Source of the DNA: Alteromonas gracilis
GTDB lineage: Bacteria; Pseudomonadota; Gammaproteobacteria; Enterobacterales; Alteromonadaceae
Reading direction: 5' to 3'
NCBI RefSeq assembly: GCF_002993325.1
Contig: NZ_PVNO01000003.1
Span: 1 to 64,000, forward strand
DNA: 64,000 nucleotides
The notes under the pieces are model-generated. The model searched no databases and had not been told where the DNA came from. It saw nothing but the letters and a program-made list of their open reading frames with translations. Positions 52,916 to 62,216 of the stretch are shown one piece after another. The translations under genes were made by a program, and so were the position numbers. The number at the start of each line of letters is the position of its first letter. Positions within the stretch are counted from its first letter, which is position 1.

Positions 52916-53245
52916 ATGGCTACACAAGCATCAGCAAAATCGCAAACGGTAAAATCTACCACAGCAAACGGCGTGACTGAGCCAAGCCACCCAGTGACGG
53001 ATCAATTAAAAGATTCTCTTCATGCATCTGTCGATAAATTAGCAGACAGTGCGGGTATTGCCGAAGAAAATATTCGTAAAACAGCATCATCGTCTGCAGA
53101 AAGTATGTCTGAGAGAAAACGTTTGGCAGAGCAAAAATGGCAAGCGTCAAAAGTGCGTAACTATGCAATCGAAAATCCACTTGCAACAGCGGGTATCGCG
53201 TTTGCTGCCGGTATGTTAGTAACTTCACTGCTACGCAAGAAGTAA
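52916..53245 (+). CDS. ElaB/YqjD/DUF883-family tail-anchored protein
   Basis: A 109-residue protein with a helical, charged N-terminal part (about 25-80) and a C-terminal membrane anchor (ENPLATAGIAFAAGMLVTSL, then LRKK). This is the layout of YqjD/ElaB, inner-membrane proteins that bind ribosomes in stationary phase in E. coli. ATG with AAGGAGAG. It opens a run of YqjD-, YqjE- and YqjK-like genes as in E. coli. Confidence 0.88.
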   Translation: MATQASAKSQTVKSTTANGVTEPSHPVTDQLKDSLHASVDKLADSAGIAEENIRKTASSSAESMSERKRLAEQKWQASKVRNYAIENPLATAGIAFAAGMLVTSLLRKK

Positions 53246-53249
53246 TTTA

Positions 53250-53762
53250 ATGAAAGTCCCTGATTTTCACAAAGCACAATTTACTCTGTGCGAAGAAAAT
53301 CCGTTTCGTCTGACGCCCCCTGGGGCGCAGACGAATTTTTATTCCCGCAATTTAAATACGAGTAAATCAGCAAGCTCCGCTAAAAGCGAACAGCAATATC
53401 CAGACCCGGCCTTCTCGGACATTTTCTCAGCACTACAAGAAGCACTCGCTCAGCGAAAAGCACAAGGCTTTGCGTTTTTAGAGTTAACCAACAGCGAATT
53501 AATGCTCATTAAAAAGAGCTTTTTTGTAACCGTTTTTGCTTGTTTAGCTGCGTTTGCGGTTGGCACAGTCTGCTGGCTTATTTTGAACATTGCCGTTGGC
53601 GCTGTTTTGCACAACATCGGCCTACATTATGTTGTAGTACCTCTTGTGCTTCTCGTACTTAATAGTGTTGCAGCATTTGGTTTGTTCAAGCTTGCTCAAA
53701 ATGCATTTAATTATTTAAGCTTTCAACGGCTGATTCGAACATGGCATAAAGTTATTGGTTAA
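53250..53762 (+). CDS. YqjE-like membrane protein
   Basis: A 170-residue protein with a soluble N-terminus (1-80) and two membrane helices (about 93-118 and 125-150), ending in a basic tail. Place after the DUF883 gene (four-base gap) and topology fit YqjE/DUF1469-type proteins. The N-terminal 65 residues have no clear counterpart and are Ser/Ala/Lys-rich. The role is unknown. Confidence 0.7.
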   Translation: MKVPDFHKAQFTLCEENPFRLTPPGAQTNFYSRNLNTSKSASSAKSEQQYPDPAFSDIFSALQEALAQRKAQGFAFLELTNSELMLIKKSFFVTVFACLAAFAVGTVCWLILNIAVGAVLHNIGLHYVVVPLVLLVLNSVAAFGLFKLAQNAFNYLSFQRLIRTWHKVIG

Positions 53763-53806
53763 CTTATTTGCTTGTAGAAGGTTCGTTAATATGACGGATG
53801 GTATTT

Positions 53807-54064
53807 ATGAATATTTTTCTTAAATCGAACATACAAGATATTGCTCAAAAAGAGCACGCTTACTTCTCTCAAAAACATCACGCAGACGTTGCACTTACTC
53901 AAGCAAAAAGGCAATGTAAGTTACTGATGGGAAAACCCGAGGTTCTGTTAGGTATTTCGGCACTCGGTGCCTACAAAGGTGCAGTAGATGCAAAGCCTAA
54001 AGCAAAACGTAATCAAGCAATGATGGCTCTAGGCCGAACGGCGTTGATGTCATTATTCCAATAA
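53807..54064 (+). CDS. Small YqjK-like protein
   Basis: An 85-residue basic protein (ATG 53798 would add three residues; the ATG at 53807 has GGATGG five bases upstream). One weakly hydrophobic stretch, KPEVLLGISALGAYKGAVDA, lies near residues 43-62. It takes the place of yqjK in the YqjD-YqjE-YqjK order, but direct sequence likeness is low, so the name rests on context. Confidence 0.6.
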   Translation: MNIFLKSNIQDIAQKEHAYFSQKHHADVALTQAKRQCKLLMGKPEVLLGISALGAYKGAVDAKPKAKRNQAMMALGRTALMSLFQ

Positions 54065-54089
54065 TCACAGTACCTAAGGAGTATGTGAG

Positions 54090-54668
54090 ATGGGCAATAC
54101 AATCATAAATAGAAAATCACGAATTAAGTTGGCCTTAATTGGGGCTACTTTTGCTTTAGCCATAACAGGTTGCTCATCCTCTCCCATTGCAGCCCCTACT
54201 CCCTATAAATCGGCTAGTTCAAAAGCCGCGTACGGTTATTCCAGCGAAAAGCTTTCTGAAAACGCGATTAGAGTCCTTTTTAAAGCAACGGATAAAACGC
54301 CTGCAGATCTTGTTCAGCAATACGCACTGCATCGGGCCGCTGAGATAGCTAAATCTCAAGGTTTTTCCCACCTCGCTATTGTAAAAACCAGTGTTGATAA
54401 AAAGCCTGTGATGGCAAGAGAGATAATGGCGAACAACGAACAGCCCGTAGCTTTTCAAACCGATAAACAGTGTACTATGTCAGGCTGTGACGAAGTAGCT
54501 CAGCCAATGGCCGTACCTAGCGCTAATGACGTGGTAAAAACACAGATAAATGATATTTATTTTACTATAGATGTAAAGATGTCTAGCGATAAGACTATTT
54601 TGGGCAAAAATGCCTTCACAGTGAGTGAGATATTGTCAGAGCCTTTGGAACCCCAAAAGCAGAATTAG
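54090..54668 (+). CDS. CC0125/CC1285-family lipoprotein
   Basis: A 192-residue lipoprotein. The signal ends in a lipobox LAITGCSS with Cys about residue 28. GYSSEKLSENAIRVLFKATD and YALHRAAEIAKSQGFSHLAI match the CC0125/CC1285 family. It should sit in the outer membrane facing the periplasm; function unknown. ATG with AAGGAG. Follows the YqjK-like gene by 25 bases. Confidence 0.85.
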   Translation: MGNTIINRKSRIKLALIGATFALAITGCSSSPIAAPTPYKSASSKAAYGYSSEKLSENAIRVLFKATDKTPADLVQQYALHRAAEIAKSQGFSHLAIVKTSVDKKPVMAREIMANNEQPVAFQTDKQCTMSGCDEVAQPMAVPSANDVVKTQINDIYFTIDVKMSSDKTILGKNAFTVSEILSEPLEPQKQN

Positions 54669-54688
54669 ATAAGATACAATATCCGCGT

Positions 54689-54734
54689 CTGGCAGTTTGA
54701 TCGCGACTTGGTGTTTATCGCGTCATACTGCCAG
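54689..54734. terminator. Long hairpin after the lipoprotein gene
   Basis: CTGGCAGTTTGATCGCG (54689-54705) pairs with CGCGTCATACTGCCAG (54719-54734) with one mismatch and one bulge. No T-run follows. It may act as a terminator or mRNA stabiliser. Confidence 0.55.
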
Positions 54735-55062
54735 GTTCATACAACCTGCTACCCTTGACCGCGCGACTTTTCCCCACCCACCACTCTAATCTATTTCATT
54801 ATAATTAAATTGGCGCTGCTAGATAAGCACGATACACCGTGCTCAAAAAGCCTCAACTCAGCTCCACTGCATTCAAAGCTTTTCCCGCATCTTCATGGCG
54901 TTAATGCCCTATTAATCTTCTATTAATATTGTACAAAAGTCTTTGTCATCAACAATATCTATCCTTAATCACATGAACTGCATAGCAGGTTTATACGCCT
55001 TAATCATATTAGTGATTTGGGTGACGCAGAACTTAATTTTGCATATGACTAAGGAGTCAGCG
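54735..55062. other. Intergenic region
   Basis: About 330 bases. A frame runs in from 54943 but has no ribosome site; the real start is at 55063. The AT-rich stretch at about 54900-54960 probably holds a promoter. Nothing else seen. Confidence 0.35.
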
Positions 55063-55704
55063 ATGAAAAACCTAAACACGGCTATTACAAAGACAGCAGT
55101 TGCAGCGGCTACAGTGTTATTAGTCTCGGGGTGCAGTGCTGTGGCTAAACCGCAGATGGACAATACCGCTTCCAATGCGCCTGTTTTAAAAGCAAAAGCA
55201 CTAGATAACGCGCTACTTTATTCCGACGAGTGCATCACGGAAAGAGAGGTGGTGTCAGCGCAAAGAAAATGGGGCGACGGAATAGTCAGAATTGGCGCAG
55301 TATTTAGTAATGATGGCGATTACTCAACTGAGGCTGCCGATTTTATACAGGCGATGTATGGCTACGATTTAAGTAGTGTTTTATTTAAACCAACACTGGC
55401 CGCTAATGACCAATTCCGCTCAAGCTTTGATGCAGCGCTTTCTTACTTTGTTGGCGGCAACGATGCCTATGCTGAGGATAAAGGCTTCGCAATTAAACCT
55501 TATACAAACGTTAAGTTTGATAACGTTGGCATTATCAATAACAGCTGCCGTATGGCAGTAGCGATGGGTAACTACTTCTTTACCGACACACAGGGCGGAG
55601 AAACAAAGGTCGAATACACATTTGCCTATGTTAAAGACAGTGACGGTGATCTTCGAATTGTGGCCCATCAATCATCCTTACCCTACAACCCTAATAACAA
55701 TTAA
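55063..55704 (+). CDS. Lipoprotein with NTF2/SnoaL-like domain
   Basis: A 213-residue lipoprotein: lipobox LLVSGCSA with Cys about residue 24, then an NTF2-like domain (about 55-205). VKFDNVGIINNSCRMAVAMG, YFFTDTQGGETKVEYTFAYV and the final VAHQSSLPY resemble the CaMKII-association-like branch of this fold. Homologues are sometimes named phosphoribosyl-AMP cyclohydrolase, which the sequence does not support. ATG 55063 has AAGGAG nine bases upstream. Role unknown. Confidence 0.78.
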   Translation: MKNLNTAITKTAVAAATVLLVSGCSAVAKPQMDNTASNAPVLKAKALDNALLYSDECITEREVVSAQRKWGDGIVRIGAVFSNDGDYSTEAADFIQAMYGYDLSSVLFKPTLAANDQFRSSFDAALSYFVGGNDAYAEDKGFAIKPYTNVKFDNVGIINNSCRMAVAMGNYFFTDTQGGETKVEYTFAYVKDSDGDLRIVAHQSSLPYNPNNN

Positions 55705-55961
55705 GTAAGCTTCGCCCCTGAATATTGACATATTTAGGGGTCCCTCACCTTTCTTTAAGCTGTACGATTCAACTTATACCGTTTTGCAGGCATGTAAAAT
55801 ATGCACTTTTTTATGTAATCGTGACTTTAATTATCTAGTTGCTACCGTCCAATAAAATAAGAAAAATAAATATTTATATTAAATATCATTAACTTAACAA
55901 CTCGGCATGAAGCTAGCATTAGTAACTGTGTAAGTAACGGAAGCAAAACGAGGACTTAGTT

Positions 55962-56138
55962 ATGTTAGGTTGGGCAATTACATTTTTTATTATCGCCATT
56001 ATCGCAGCAGTTTTTGGTTTTGGAGGCATCGCAGGTGCAGCAACGGGTATAGCACAGTTTCTATTTTTCGTGTTTATCGCATTGCTAGTAATCTCACTAA
56101 TCGCTAATGCGCTACGTGGCAAAGCACCAAGAGCCTAG
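55962..56138 (+). CDS. YtjA-family (DUF1328) small membrane protein
   Basis: A 58-residue protein with two hydrophobic helices: [20 protein letters not shown], a [11 protein letters not shown] hinge, and [15 protein letters not shown], ending RGKAPRA. This matches YtjA/DUF1328, a small inner-membrane family common in gammaproteobacteria; mechanism unknown. Too short for usual cut-offs. ATG with CGAGGAC upstream. Confidence 0.92.
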   Translation: MLGWAITFFIIAIIAAVFGFGGIAGAATGIAQFLFFVFIALLVISLIANALRGKAPRA

Positions 56139-56176
56139 AAGTAACAAGCATTTTAATAGGAAAAAGGAGTAAGGAT

Positions 56177-56371
56177 ATGTTTTCATTTAAAAATCTTTCT
56201 AAAGTATTAGTAGCATCAGCATTTGCACTATCACTAGCCGCGTGTGGCGATGGTGAAGCAGAAAACGCAGGTGAAGAGCTTGACGAGATGGTTACCGATG
56301 CTGGTAACGCCGTTGAAGATGCTTGCGAAGATGTGAAAGAAGGCGTAGATGCCGAAGACAAAGATTGTTAA
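56177..56371 (+). CDS. Small acidic lipoprotein
   Basis: A 64-residue lipoprotein: signal with lipobox LSLAACGD (Cys about residue 23), then a short, very acidic chain (ENAGEELDEMVTDAGNAVED) with three further Cys residues, including the last residue. Size and form recall entericidin-like lipoproteins, but the charge is opposite. ATG with AAAGGAG. Ends at a strong terminator. Confidence 0.8.
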   Translation: MFSFKNLSKVLVASAFALSLAACGDGEAENAGEELDEMVTDAGNAVEDACEDVKEGVDAEDKDC

Positions 56372-56383
56372 TAGCATCTTTAG

Positions 56384-56417
56384 AAAAAAAGGGTCAGACA
56401 TTGTCTGACCCTTTTTT
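56384..56417. terminator. Bidirectional intrinsic terminator
   Basis: GGGTCAGAC (56391-56399), loop ATT, GTCTGACCC (56403-56411), with A7 before and T6 after. The GGGTCAGA core resembles the REP-like arm at 21593-21605. Confidence 0.92.
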
Positions 56418-56436
56418 CGTTTACGTTAAGAACTTA

Positions 56437-56655
56437 CTAGGAAACTTCTTCGCCACCTAAGTCTCTAGCTAAATCGTCGAGCGTCGATAGCGTCGAATCA
56501 AACTCACCAAGAATATAACGATATTTAACACTAACGTGATGGTCAGACTTTCCGAATTTAACCTTCAATCCATCTGCATCAAGGTGTTTTACGGTGTTCA
56601 AAAACCGATATGCAGACATTTCTGTCTTAAATTCATATTCAACAGCGTTTTCCAT
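56437..56655 (-). CDS. Hypothetical protein at the end of the DUF349 operon
   Basis: A 72-residue soluble protein (ENAVEYEFKTEMSAYRFLNT, VKHLDADGLKVKFGKSDHHV). Its start directly follows the stop of the DUF349 gene, so it is translated from the same transcript. I recognise no domain; the form suggests a small alpha/beta fold. Confidence 0.75.
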   Translation of the reverse strand: MENAVEYEFKTEMSAYRFLNTVKHLDADGLKVKFGKSDHHVSVKYRYILGEFDSTLSTLDDLARDLGGEEVS

Positions 56656-59592
56656 TTAATACACCACCTCGGGGTGTGCATCAACAACAGCAATAACACG
56701 TTGGGTTAAAGCATTGTCTTTAACCTCTAATACATCATAAGACAGCCAATCAGCTAAAATCTCAGAAGCCGTGGCGGCCTCCCCTTGCTCAAGTTTTGCA
56801 GTCATCATCTGTAACTGAACGCTTGACCTTATTGATGTATCAGCATCTGGACTTGGCATATTAGATGCCACTTCCAAGGCAACGGTTAACCACCGCCTAT
56901 CGTGCTGCGAGCGAGTGCAGCCGTCAGACTGACTGAACAAACCTGACCAACGCTTACCCAACCGTTCAATTAGCATCTCCTTATCTTCAGTACCTTCACC
57001 TACGCTAAGCTTAAGTAATGAAGTGAGTGCCTGTGCTTTGTCCCGTTTAGCTTGAGCCTGTGCTCGTTCTGCCTGCGCTTCGCGCTTGCTTTCTACCACA
57101 TTTAATTTTCGCTCAACTTTACTGCGCTGCGACTTAGGTAGTTCAGCAAGCTGTTCTCTAACGCGGGCCATAGACTCGTTGAAAGTAGCGTCGTCGCTGC
57201 TTGTATCAATATTTTCGATATTAGAAAGCAGTGAATCTACCTTCTCGTTTACAACGTTATTAAGCAGTTTTCTTTCTGCTTTCAAGCGTTCGAAAACTAA
57301 GTCATTTGCCGCTTTAAATTCCGACCAAAGTTTACTCTCTTCCCGCTTGCCCGCATTACCAACTTGCTTCCATCGGTTTTGTAGACTCTGAGCTTCGTCT
57401 GCTGCAACAGCTACATCGTCGTGATTTGCGAGTTGCTGAGCTTGCAATACTAAATCTCGCTTCTGAGCTTGGTTATCATTCTGCCAAGCTTGAATCTTAG
57501 TTTGGATGGGAGCAGAAACCGCTTTCCACTCGCGCTTTAGCTGCTCGTAATTATCTCGTTCAACCTGGCCAGCAGCGTGCCATTGCTTTGCTGCTCTGTC
57601 GAAAATTTTAACTAACTCCGCTTCCGGTAAGCTTGGATCTATCGATTTTACAGAAGCTATGATAGCTACGCGTTTTTCTAGAGCTTGTTGCCGCTGCTCA
57701 TCAAGTTTTGAATAGTGCTCACGACAAGGCTCGAAGGCTTTTTCTAACGCATCGTCGAACTGCTTCTGCAAATCGTCGTCGCTACTATTTGTTGTACTGC
57801 TATTCGTTGTACTGCTATTCGTCGTTGTTGTTAATGACAACCACTGTTTGCGAAGGTATTTGATCGCTTCGCTTCGCGCTTTTATATCGTCTGCTTCTGT
57901 CGACGCTAAAGTTAGCGCTTCCTCTACAAGTGCAGGCTTACGAGGTGCAGCGAGATAACTCTGCCACCCCTCAAGACGAGACACCTCTTCAGCAGTTTTT
58001 TCGAAGCGCTTTTCGACTTGTTCTTTCGCAGAATCGGGCATCTCATTGTAGTTATTTTCGAGCTTTTGAAATTTCGATATCGCGACGCGAAACTTTCCTT
58101 GACCAATGAGATTATCAATAACGCTTATTTGTCTTCTAACATTTTTGATTTGCTCATTTTGCTTTGTTTTTTGCGCTCTTTCCTTAGCACTTACACGATT
58201 AATCAATGCCTTGTAACGCTCTGACAACACTTTAGGGATAGCGTCAATCTCACTACTTAGCTTTTTATAATCTTCGCGCACTTCAGTAAATGCGGCCTGA
58301 AGAGTATCAAGGGTGACTTTTTCATGCGACGTTTCATCAACTTGTGCGCTTGGTTCCGCTGGGTTAGCGTCTGTTTGACCGCTCTGTACCTTCACAGCGC
58401 TAAGTGTTGTTATTTTGGTAGCAATATCCTCAAGCATTTGCAGTTTAATCAGGAGCTTTTGCCCGTAGTGTTGCTGCATAGAAAAACGTTCAAGTTTGTC
58501 GTTTAACTCGTTTACTGCTTTTGTTATTTCTTTTAGACGCTTCTCGCTTGATTTTTCATTTCCCAAACGAGCTAACTGCTCAAGCGTAGCTTCTACTGCG
58601 CGCACACTCTCGTTTACAGTTGCTACATCAGCAAGTGTCGCTTCACAAAGTCGATTGTCGTAAAGCCATGAAACTTGCTCGATGGCGTGGGCCAATTGTT
58701 GTTCACATAATGCTTGGGTATTGGCAAGCTGAGTAGCTAACTGTTTTTCTTCCCACCCTGGGCGAATACGCGATAAGTACCGGTCTACTTGCTCTGAAAT
58801 CCTTTCTCGTTTTTCTTTATATTCTGTGTGTTCTTCCTGGGTGAGAAGATTAATTTGGGCAAATAACCCCGAAAGCTCACTGTCGAATTCTCGGCGTTTT
58901 TGCTCGACAACCTCTACGTCCGACTTATCAAGTAGCGCTTGATATTTTGATAAGGTTAAGGTTAGCTGCTTTTTAAGCTCCACTGGGCGCTGCTGCGCTT
59001 CTTTTATTGCGTCTATGCGGGTGTTGATTTTAGACAACAAATCGTCATCCGACACTTTTTTTGCCAGTTTTTGCAAATCGGATATGGTTGAGTAACCGTT
59101 AATAAGCTGTGTCTGTAAACTGGCACTTGCCCCTTCTAAAAAAACGTAATGTGTAAATGAAGGTTTATTTACTTTCTCAATTAACGCATTGGCTAACGTA
59201 TCGTCACGTAAGAGTGCAGCGTCTTTTTCGAGCATTTTGGGTAGAAGTTGTATGACGAACTCGGGACTCGCCGTTTCTTTTAAAAACGACAATTTTTCTT
59301 CACAAGAAAGGGAAAGATCCCCCTCATTTAAAAGCGCTGCATTAACTTTCAGCTCAGCGACCTTTTTTACTCGAGACTGCTTCGCGATTTGCGACATTTT
59401 AAGCCACAACACGAAACTATTGAGCTTCTCCAGCGCTGATAAACTTACATTGGGATCCTCATCGTTAAAGGCTAGCTCGTGAAGAATTGTTTTTTCTTGT
59501 GCCTTATCTGGAGAGAGATTTTCAATTGCCTGCATTCTTTTTTCAGGCTTAGGGCTTTGGTGCGAAGGCGTAAATATACGACTAAATATCAT
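56656..59592 (-). CDS. Large coiled-coil DUF349 protein
   Basis: A 978-residue, mostly helical and highly charged protein. DUF349 units with their W-K/Q-x-V/A-G pattern lie toward the C-terminus: KQWHAAGQVERDNYEQLKRE, LQNRWKQVGNAGKREESKLW and similar. Long coiled coils fill about 200-560. Function unknown. A Thr/Ser/Asn linker near residues 588-605 is coded by 15-base tandem repeats (57791-57820). Its start overlaps the YeaC gene end by 11 bases. Confidence 0.88.
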   Translation of the reverse strand: MIFSRIFTPSHQSPKPEKRMQAIENLSPDKAQEKTILHELAFNDEDPNVSLSALEKLNSFVLWLKMSQIAKQSRVKKVAELKVNAALLNEGDLSLSCEEKLSFLKETASPEFVIQLLPKMLEKDAALLRDDTLANALIEKVNKPSFTHYVFLEGASASLQTQLINGYSTISDLQKLAKKVSDDDLLSKINTRIDAIKEAQQRPVELKKQLTLTLSKYQALLDKSDVEVVEQKRREFDSELSGLFAQINLLTQEEHTEYKEKRERISEQVDRYLSRIRPGWEEKQLATQLANTQALCEQQLAHAIEQVSWLYDNRLCEATLADVATVNESVRAVEATLEQLARLGNEKSSEKRLKEITKAVNELNDKLERFSMQQHYGQKLLIKLQMLEDIATKITTLSAVKVQSGQTDANPAEPSAQVDETSHEKVTLDTLQAAFTEVREDYKKLSSEIDAIPKVLSERYKALINRVSAKERAQKTKQNEQIKNVRRQISVIDNLIGQGKFRVAISKFQKLENNYNEMPDSAKEQVEKRFEKTAEEVSRLEGWQSYLAAPRKPALVEEALTLASTEADDIKARSEAIKYLRKQWLSLTTTTNSSTTNSSTTNSSDDDLQKQFDDALEKAFEPCREHYSKLDEQRQQALEKRVAIIASVKSIDPSLPEAELVKIFDRAAKQWHAAGQVERDNYEQLKREWKAVSAPIQTKIQAWQNDNQAQKRDLVLQAQQLANHDDVAVAADEAQSLQNRWKQVGNAGKREESKLWSEFKAANDLVFERLKAERKLLNNVVNEKVDSLLSNIENIDTSSDDATFNESMARVREQLAELPKSQRSKVERKLNVVESKREAQAERAQAQAKRDKAQALTSLLKLSVGEGTEDKEMLIERLGKRWSGLFSQSDGCTRSQHDRRWLTVALEVASNMPSPDADTSIRSSVQLQMMTAKLEQGEAATASEILADWLSYDVLEVKDNALTQRVIAVVDAHPEVVY
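57791..57820. repeat. 15-bp tandem repeat coding a TTNSS linker
   Basis: GTTGTACTGCTATTC occurs twice in a row, with a degenerate partial copy just before (57779-57790). Each unit adds five residues in frame to the DUF349 protein. Confidence 0.75.
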
Positions 59593-59875
59593 CCTGTTTG
59601 AACCGCGCTATTGTATTTTTATCATCCTGCTCACTACGTAATGAGCGTTTAAAATCGGCTTTGCTTTTGTGAACAATTTCGCCGTTCTCGCCTACAGTCA
59701 TATGCTCTGAGGACTTTTCAATTTTGGCTTGGTAAAGCATCACGGCCTGCATCGAGCTTTCTCTTTGCTCATTATTCAAAGGTGTGCCATCAGGCCATTT
59801 GCCGGTTTCAACTGCCTGGCGGAGACGCTCATAAATTTCTGGCGTCATACTAGCTAGTAGTGCTTCAATATTCAT
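59582..59875 (-). CDS. yeaC: YeaC-like DUF1315 protein
   Basis: A 97-residue protein. MNIEALLASMTPEIYERLRQ, AVETGKWPDGTPLNNEQRES, MQAVMLYQAKIEKSSEHMTV and GENGEIVHKSKADFK match DUF1315/YeaC closely. Function unknown. Its end overlaps the DUF349 gene and its start directly follows the zinc-ribbon gene stop, so the genes are co-translated. Confidence 0.9.
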   Translation of the reverse strand: MNIEALLASMTPEIYERLRQAVETGKWPDGTPLNNEQRESSMQAVMLYQAKIEKSSEHMTVGENGEIVHKSKADFKRSLRSEQDDKNTIARFKQDDI

Positions 59876-60202
59876 TTAGGAAAAACGCTTTATATAAACA
59901 ATTCGCGCACGATTTACTAAGTACCATACAAAGCCAACCACTGCGCCCAAAATAGCCAAATTATGTTGCAAATCACCCGGACGGGTTCCGCCCCAATACA
60001 TGAAGCCAAAGCTCGCAACGAAGATTAGCATAGCAAGAAGAGACTGGTTCTGGATACTCGCCAGCTTTTTAAATCTTTGTAAGCTTTGTTTGCGCTCTAT
60101 ATCTTCTGAAGTCGCGTCACCGATTTTGAAATCGCAATGAGGGCACGTCTTCGCTTTGTCAGACGTTTTCTTGTTGCATGAAGGACAGTCAACTAATGCC
60201 AT
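59876..60202 (-). CDS. Zinc-ribbon membrane protein
   Basis: A 108-residue protein. An N-terminal zinc ribbon (CPSCNKKTSDKAKTCPHC, residues 6-23) is followed by two membrane helices (about 54-70 and 80-98) and a basic tail. First gene of a minus-strand operon with YeaC, the DUF349 protein and a small unknown. Role unknown; perhaps a membrane anchor for another protein. Confidence 0.82.
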   Translation of the reverse strand: MALVDCPSCNKKTSDKAKTCPHCDFKIGDATSEDIERKQSLQRFKKLASIQNQSLLAMLIFVASFGFMYWGGTRPGDLQHNLAILGAVVGFVWYLVNRARIVYIKRFS

Positions 60203-60449
60203 ATGTTGCTCCTAATGATTGAGTGCGAAATGAGAATACTCATGCTATTTGCACCAGTATTTTACGCGGACGGCTATCATACTGAAGTTAGGCACAACAA
60301 TGAAGTCGATTCTGAGGATAAACCATGACTTCCCAAAACAAAAAATGCGCGGGGTATACACTTTTAACAAAGTACACCGGCGCACAATTTTACTCACCTA
60401 TTTTCTGTACAAACTTCAGACAATGGTGTCTTTTATGAACCTGTTATTT

Positions 60450-62108
60450 CTACTTTTTATGGCGAGACCAGTAGTCGTTTACGGTCTCCTTCATTTCTTT
60501 GCAAAGCAGCATAATTCCAAACAGGTTAGGCAAGGTCATTACTACGATAGCCACGGCTGACAGTGCCCATACTAATGTGGTATCAGAGAACGCTGCCCAA
60601 ACAAAACCAGCAACGTAAATTACACGATACGGCATAACAGAGCGCGGCCCTAAAAGATAGGTCATGGCGCGGTCACCGTAATAAGACCAAGCAATAGCAG
60701 TGGAGAACGCAAACAGCATTAAACCAATAGAAACGATATACTGGCCAGCATCGCCGAAAAAGCCCCGTGTAAATGCAATCGTCGTTAGCGCTGCAGAGTG
60801 AACCAGCGACTTTCCGCTAACTTCTAAATTCTCTTTAACTGGTTTACCGTCCACAATTTTAAGTGTACCGGTAAACAAGTCTTCACTACCAACAGAATAC
60901 TTCACGTCTTCCGCAATCGAGCGAGCGTTAAGAAGCGTAAAGCCATCGCTTACCGCAGTGCCGTTAACAACTGTAATCGACCCAGTGTAAGGTTCAACTA
61001 CGTTACCTTCAATCTCGTTTAGATAGCCATATAATTTATCGACATCAGCTTGGTTGGTATCGTCGTATTTTCCTGCCACGAAATACATATCGGAACGATC
61101 GAACACGTTTTCGTGCTTTTCTTTCCACACACCTGAAGAGAGAATAACCAAACCCGTAACGGTACAGATTAAAATGGTGTCGATGAAAGGTTCAAGCAGA
61201 GAAACCATACCTTCTGATGCGGGCTCTTTCGTTTTTGCTGCTGCGTGAGCAATAGGTGCAGACCCCTGCCCAGCTTCGTTCGAGAACAGGCCACGGTTAA
61301 CACCACGGTTAAATGCGTAAGCTAACGACGCCCCCAAGAAACCACCTGCAGCGGCTGAACCGGTAAACGCATCACCAATTACAGCGGCAAACGAAGGGCC
61401 AATATTTTCAAGGTTCGCGAAAATAACAGCAAGTGCACCAATTAGGTAGATAACTGCCATTACGGGAACAACGCGCGCGGTGAAAGCCGCTATTCGCTGA
61501 ATACCACCAAGAATAACCAAGGCGAGAAGAATACCCAATACACTTCCTACTAACCAAGGCTCAAAACCAAAAGTGGCTTCAATACTTTGTGCAATACCGT
61601 TACTTTGAGGAAGGTTGCCGGTACCAAATGAACTTACTACCGTGGCGATAGCAAAGGCCACCGCTAGCCATTTCATGTTTAGACGGCGGTCCATGTAATA
61701 CATTGGGCCACCAGCCATTGTGCCGTCTTCGGTTTTAACACGGTACTTATGCGACAGGGTTACTTCAACGAACTTGGTGGTCATACCCAAAAAAGCGGTA
61801 ACCCACATCCAGAATAATGCCGCTGGACCACCTAAGAAAATAGCAAACGCCACACCTGAGATATTACCTGTCCCTACAGTACCTGAGAGAGCGGTAGTTA
61901 AAGCGCGAAAGTGGGTGGTATCACCAGGGTCGCTTTCTTTGTCAAACTTGCCGGTAACAACCTGCCAAGCGTGTTTAAAAAAACGAATTTGCGGAAACTT
62001 AAGATAAACCGTGAAGAAAAGACCTACACCTAACAGCACATAAGGAAACCAAAACGCGCCCCCTAAGAATCCATCGAGCATAGTTAGAAAACCATATAAC
62101 CCTTCCAA
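60450..62108 (-). CDS. Alanine/glycine:cation symporter family protein
   Basis: A 552-residue secondary transporter of the AGCS family, taking up alanine or glycine with Na+ (or H+). [38 protein letters not shown] and [20 protein letters not shown] are family signatures. A soluble insert of about 100 residues (near 330-430) between membrane helices is longer than in the typical 450-480-residue member. Start is TTG with AAGGGG upstream. Single gene. Confidence 0.92.
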   Translation of the reverse strand: MEGLYGFLTMLDGFLGGAFWFPYVLLGVGLFFTVYLKFPQIRFFKHAWQVVTGKFDKESDPGDTTHFRALTTALSGTVGTGNISGVAFAIFLGGPAALFWMWVTAFLGMTTKFVEVTLSHKYRVKTEDGTMAGGPMYYMDRRLNMKWLAVAFAIATVVSSFGTGNLPQSNGIAQSIEATFGFEPWLVGSVLGILLALVILGGIQRIAAFTARVVPVMAVIYLIGALAVIFANLENIGPSFAAVIGDAFTGSAAAGGFLGASLAYAFNRGVNRGLFSNEAGQGSAPIAHAAAKTKEPASEGMVSLLEPFIDTILICTVTGLVILSSGVWKEKHENVFDRSDMYFVAGKYDDTNQADVDKLYGYLNEIEGNVVEPYTGSITVVNGTAVSDGFTLLNARSIAEDVKYSVGSEDLFTGTLKIVDGKPVKENLEVSGKSLVHSAALTTIAFTRGFFGDAGQYIVSIGLMLFAFSTAIAWSYYGDRAMTYLLGPRSVMPYRVIYVAGFVWAAFSDTTLVWALSAVAIVVMTLPNLFGIMLLCKEMKETVNDYWSRHKK

Positions 62109-62157
62109 CGTTATTCCCCTTTTTTATTATGTTTAATTGTTGTTTTGTTTTATTAAT

Positions 62158-62188
62158 TAAAAGGCCTCTTTTTGTCGAGGCCTTTATT
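62158..62188. terminator. Intrinsic terminator of the M14 peptidase gene
   Basis: AAAGGCCTC (62160-62168) pairs with GAGGCCTTT (62177-62185) with an eight-base loop. On the minus strand the T-rich TTTTAATTAAT follows, 32 bases after the peptidase stop. Confidence 0.8.
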
Positions 62189-62216
62189 GCGGAAACTTTC
62201 GCTTCCTATTTTTATT

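Noticed and set aside
54943-55062. N-terminal extension of the NTF2-like lipoprotein gene
   Set aside because: It would place about 40 residues before a perfect lipoprotein signal; ATG 55063 has a strong ribosome site and is the likely start.
60249-60560. 103-codon plus-strand frame upstream of and overlapping the symporter 3' end
   Set aside because: It runs about 110 bases into the real symporter gene on the other strand, and its composition (Lys/Phe/Thr-rich with no domain) looks like chance.
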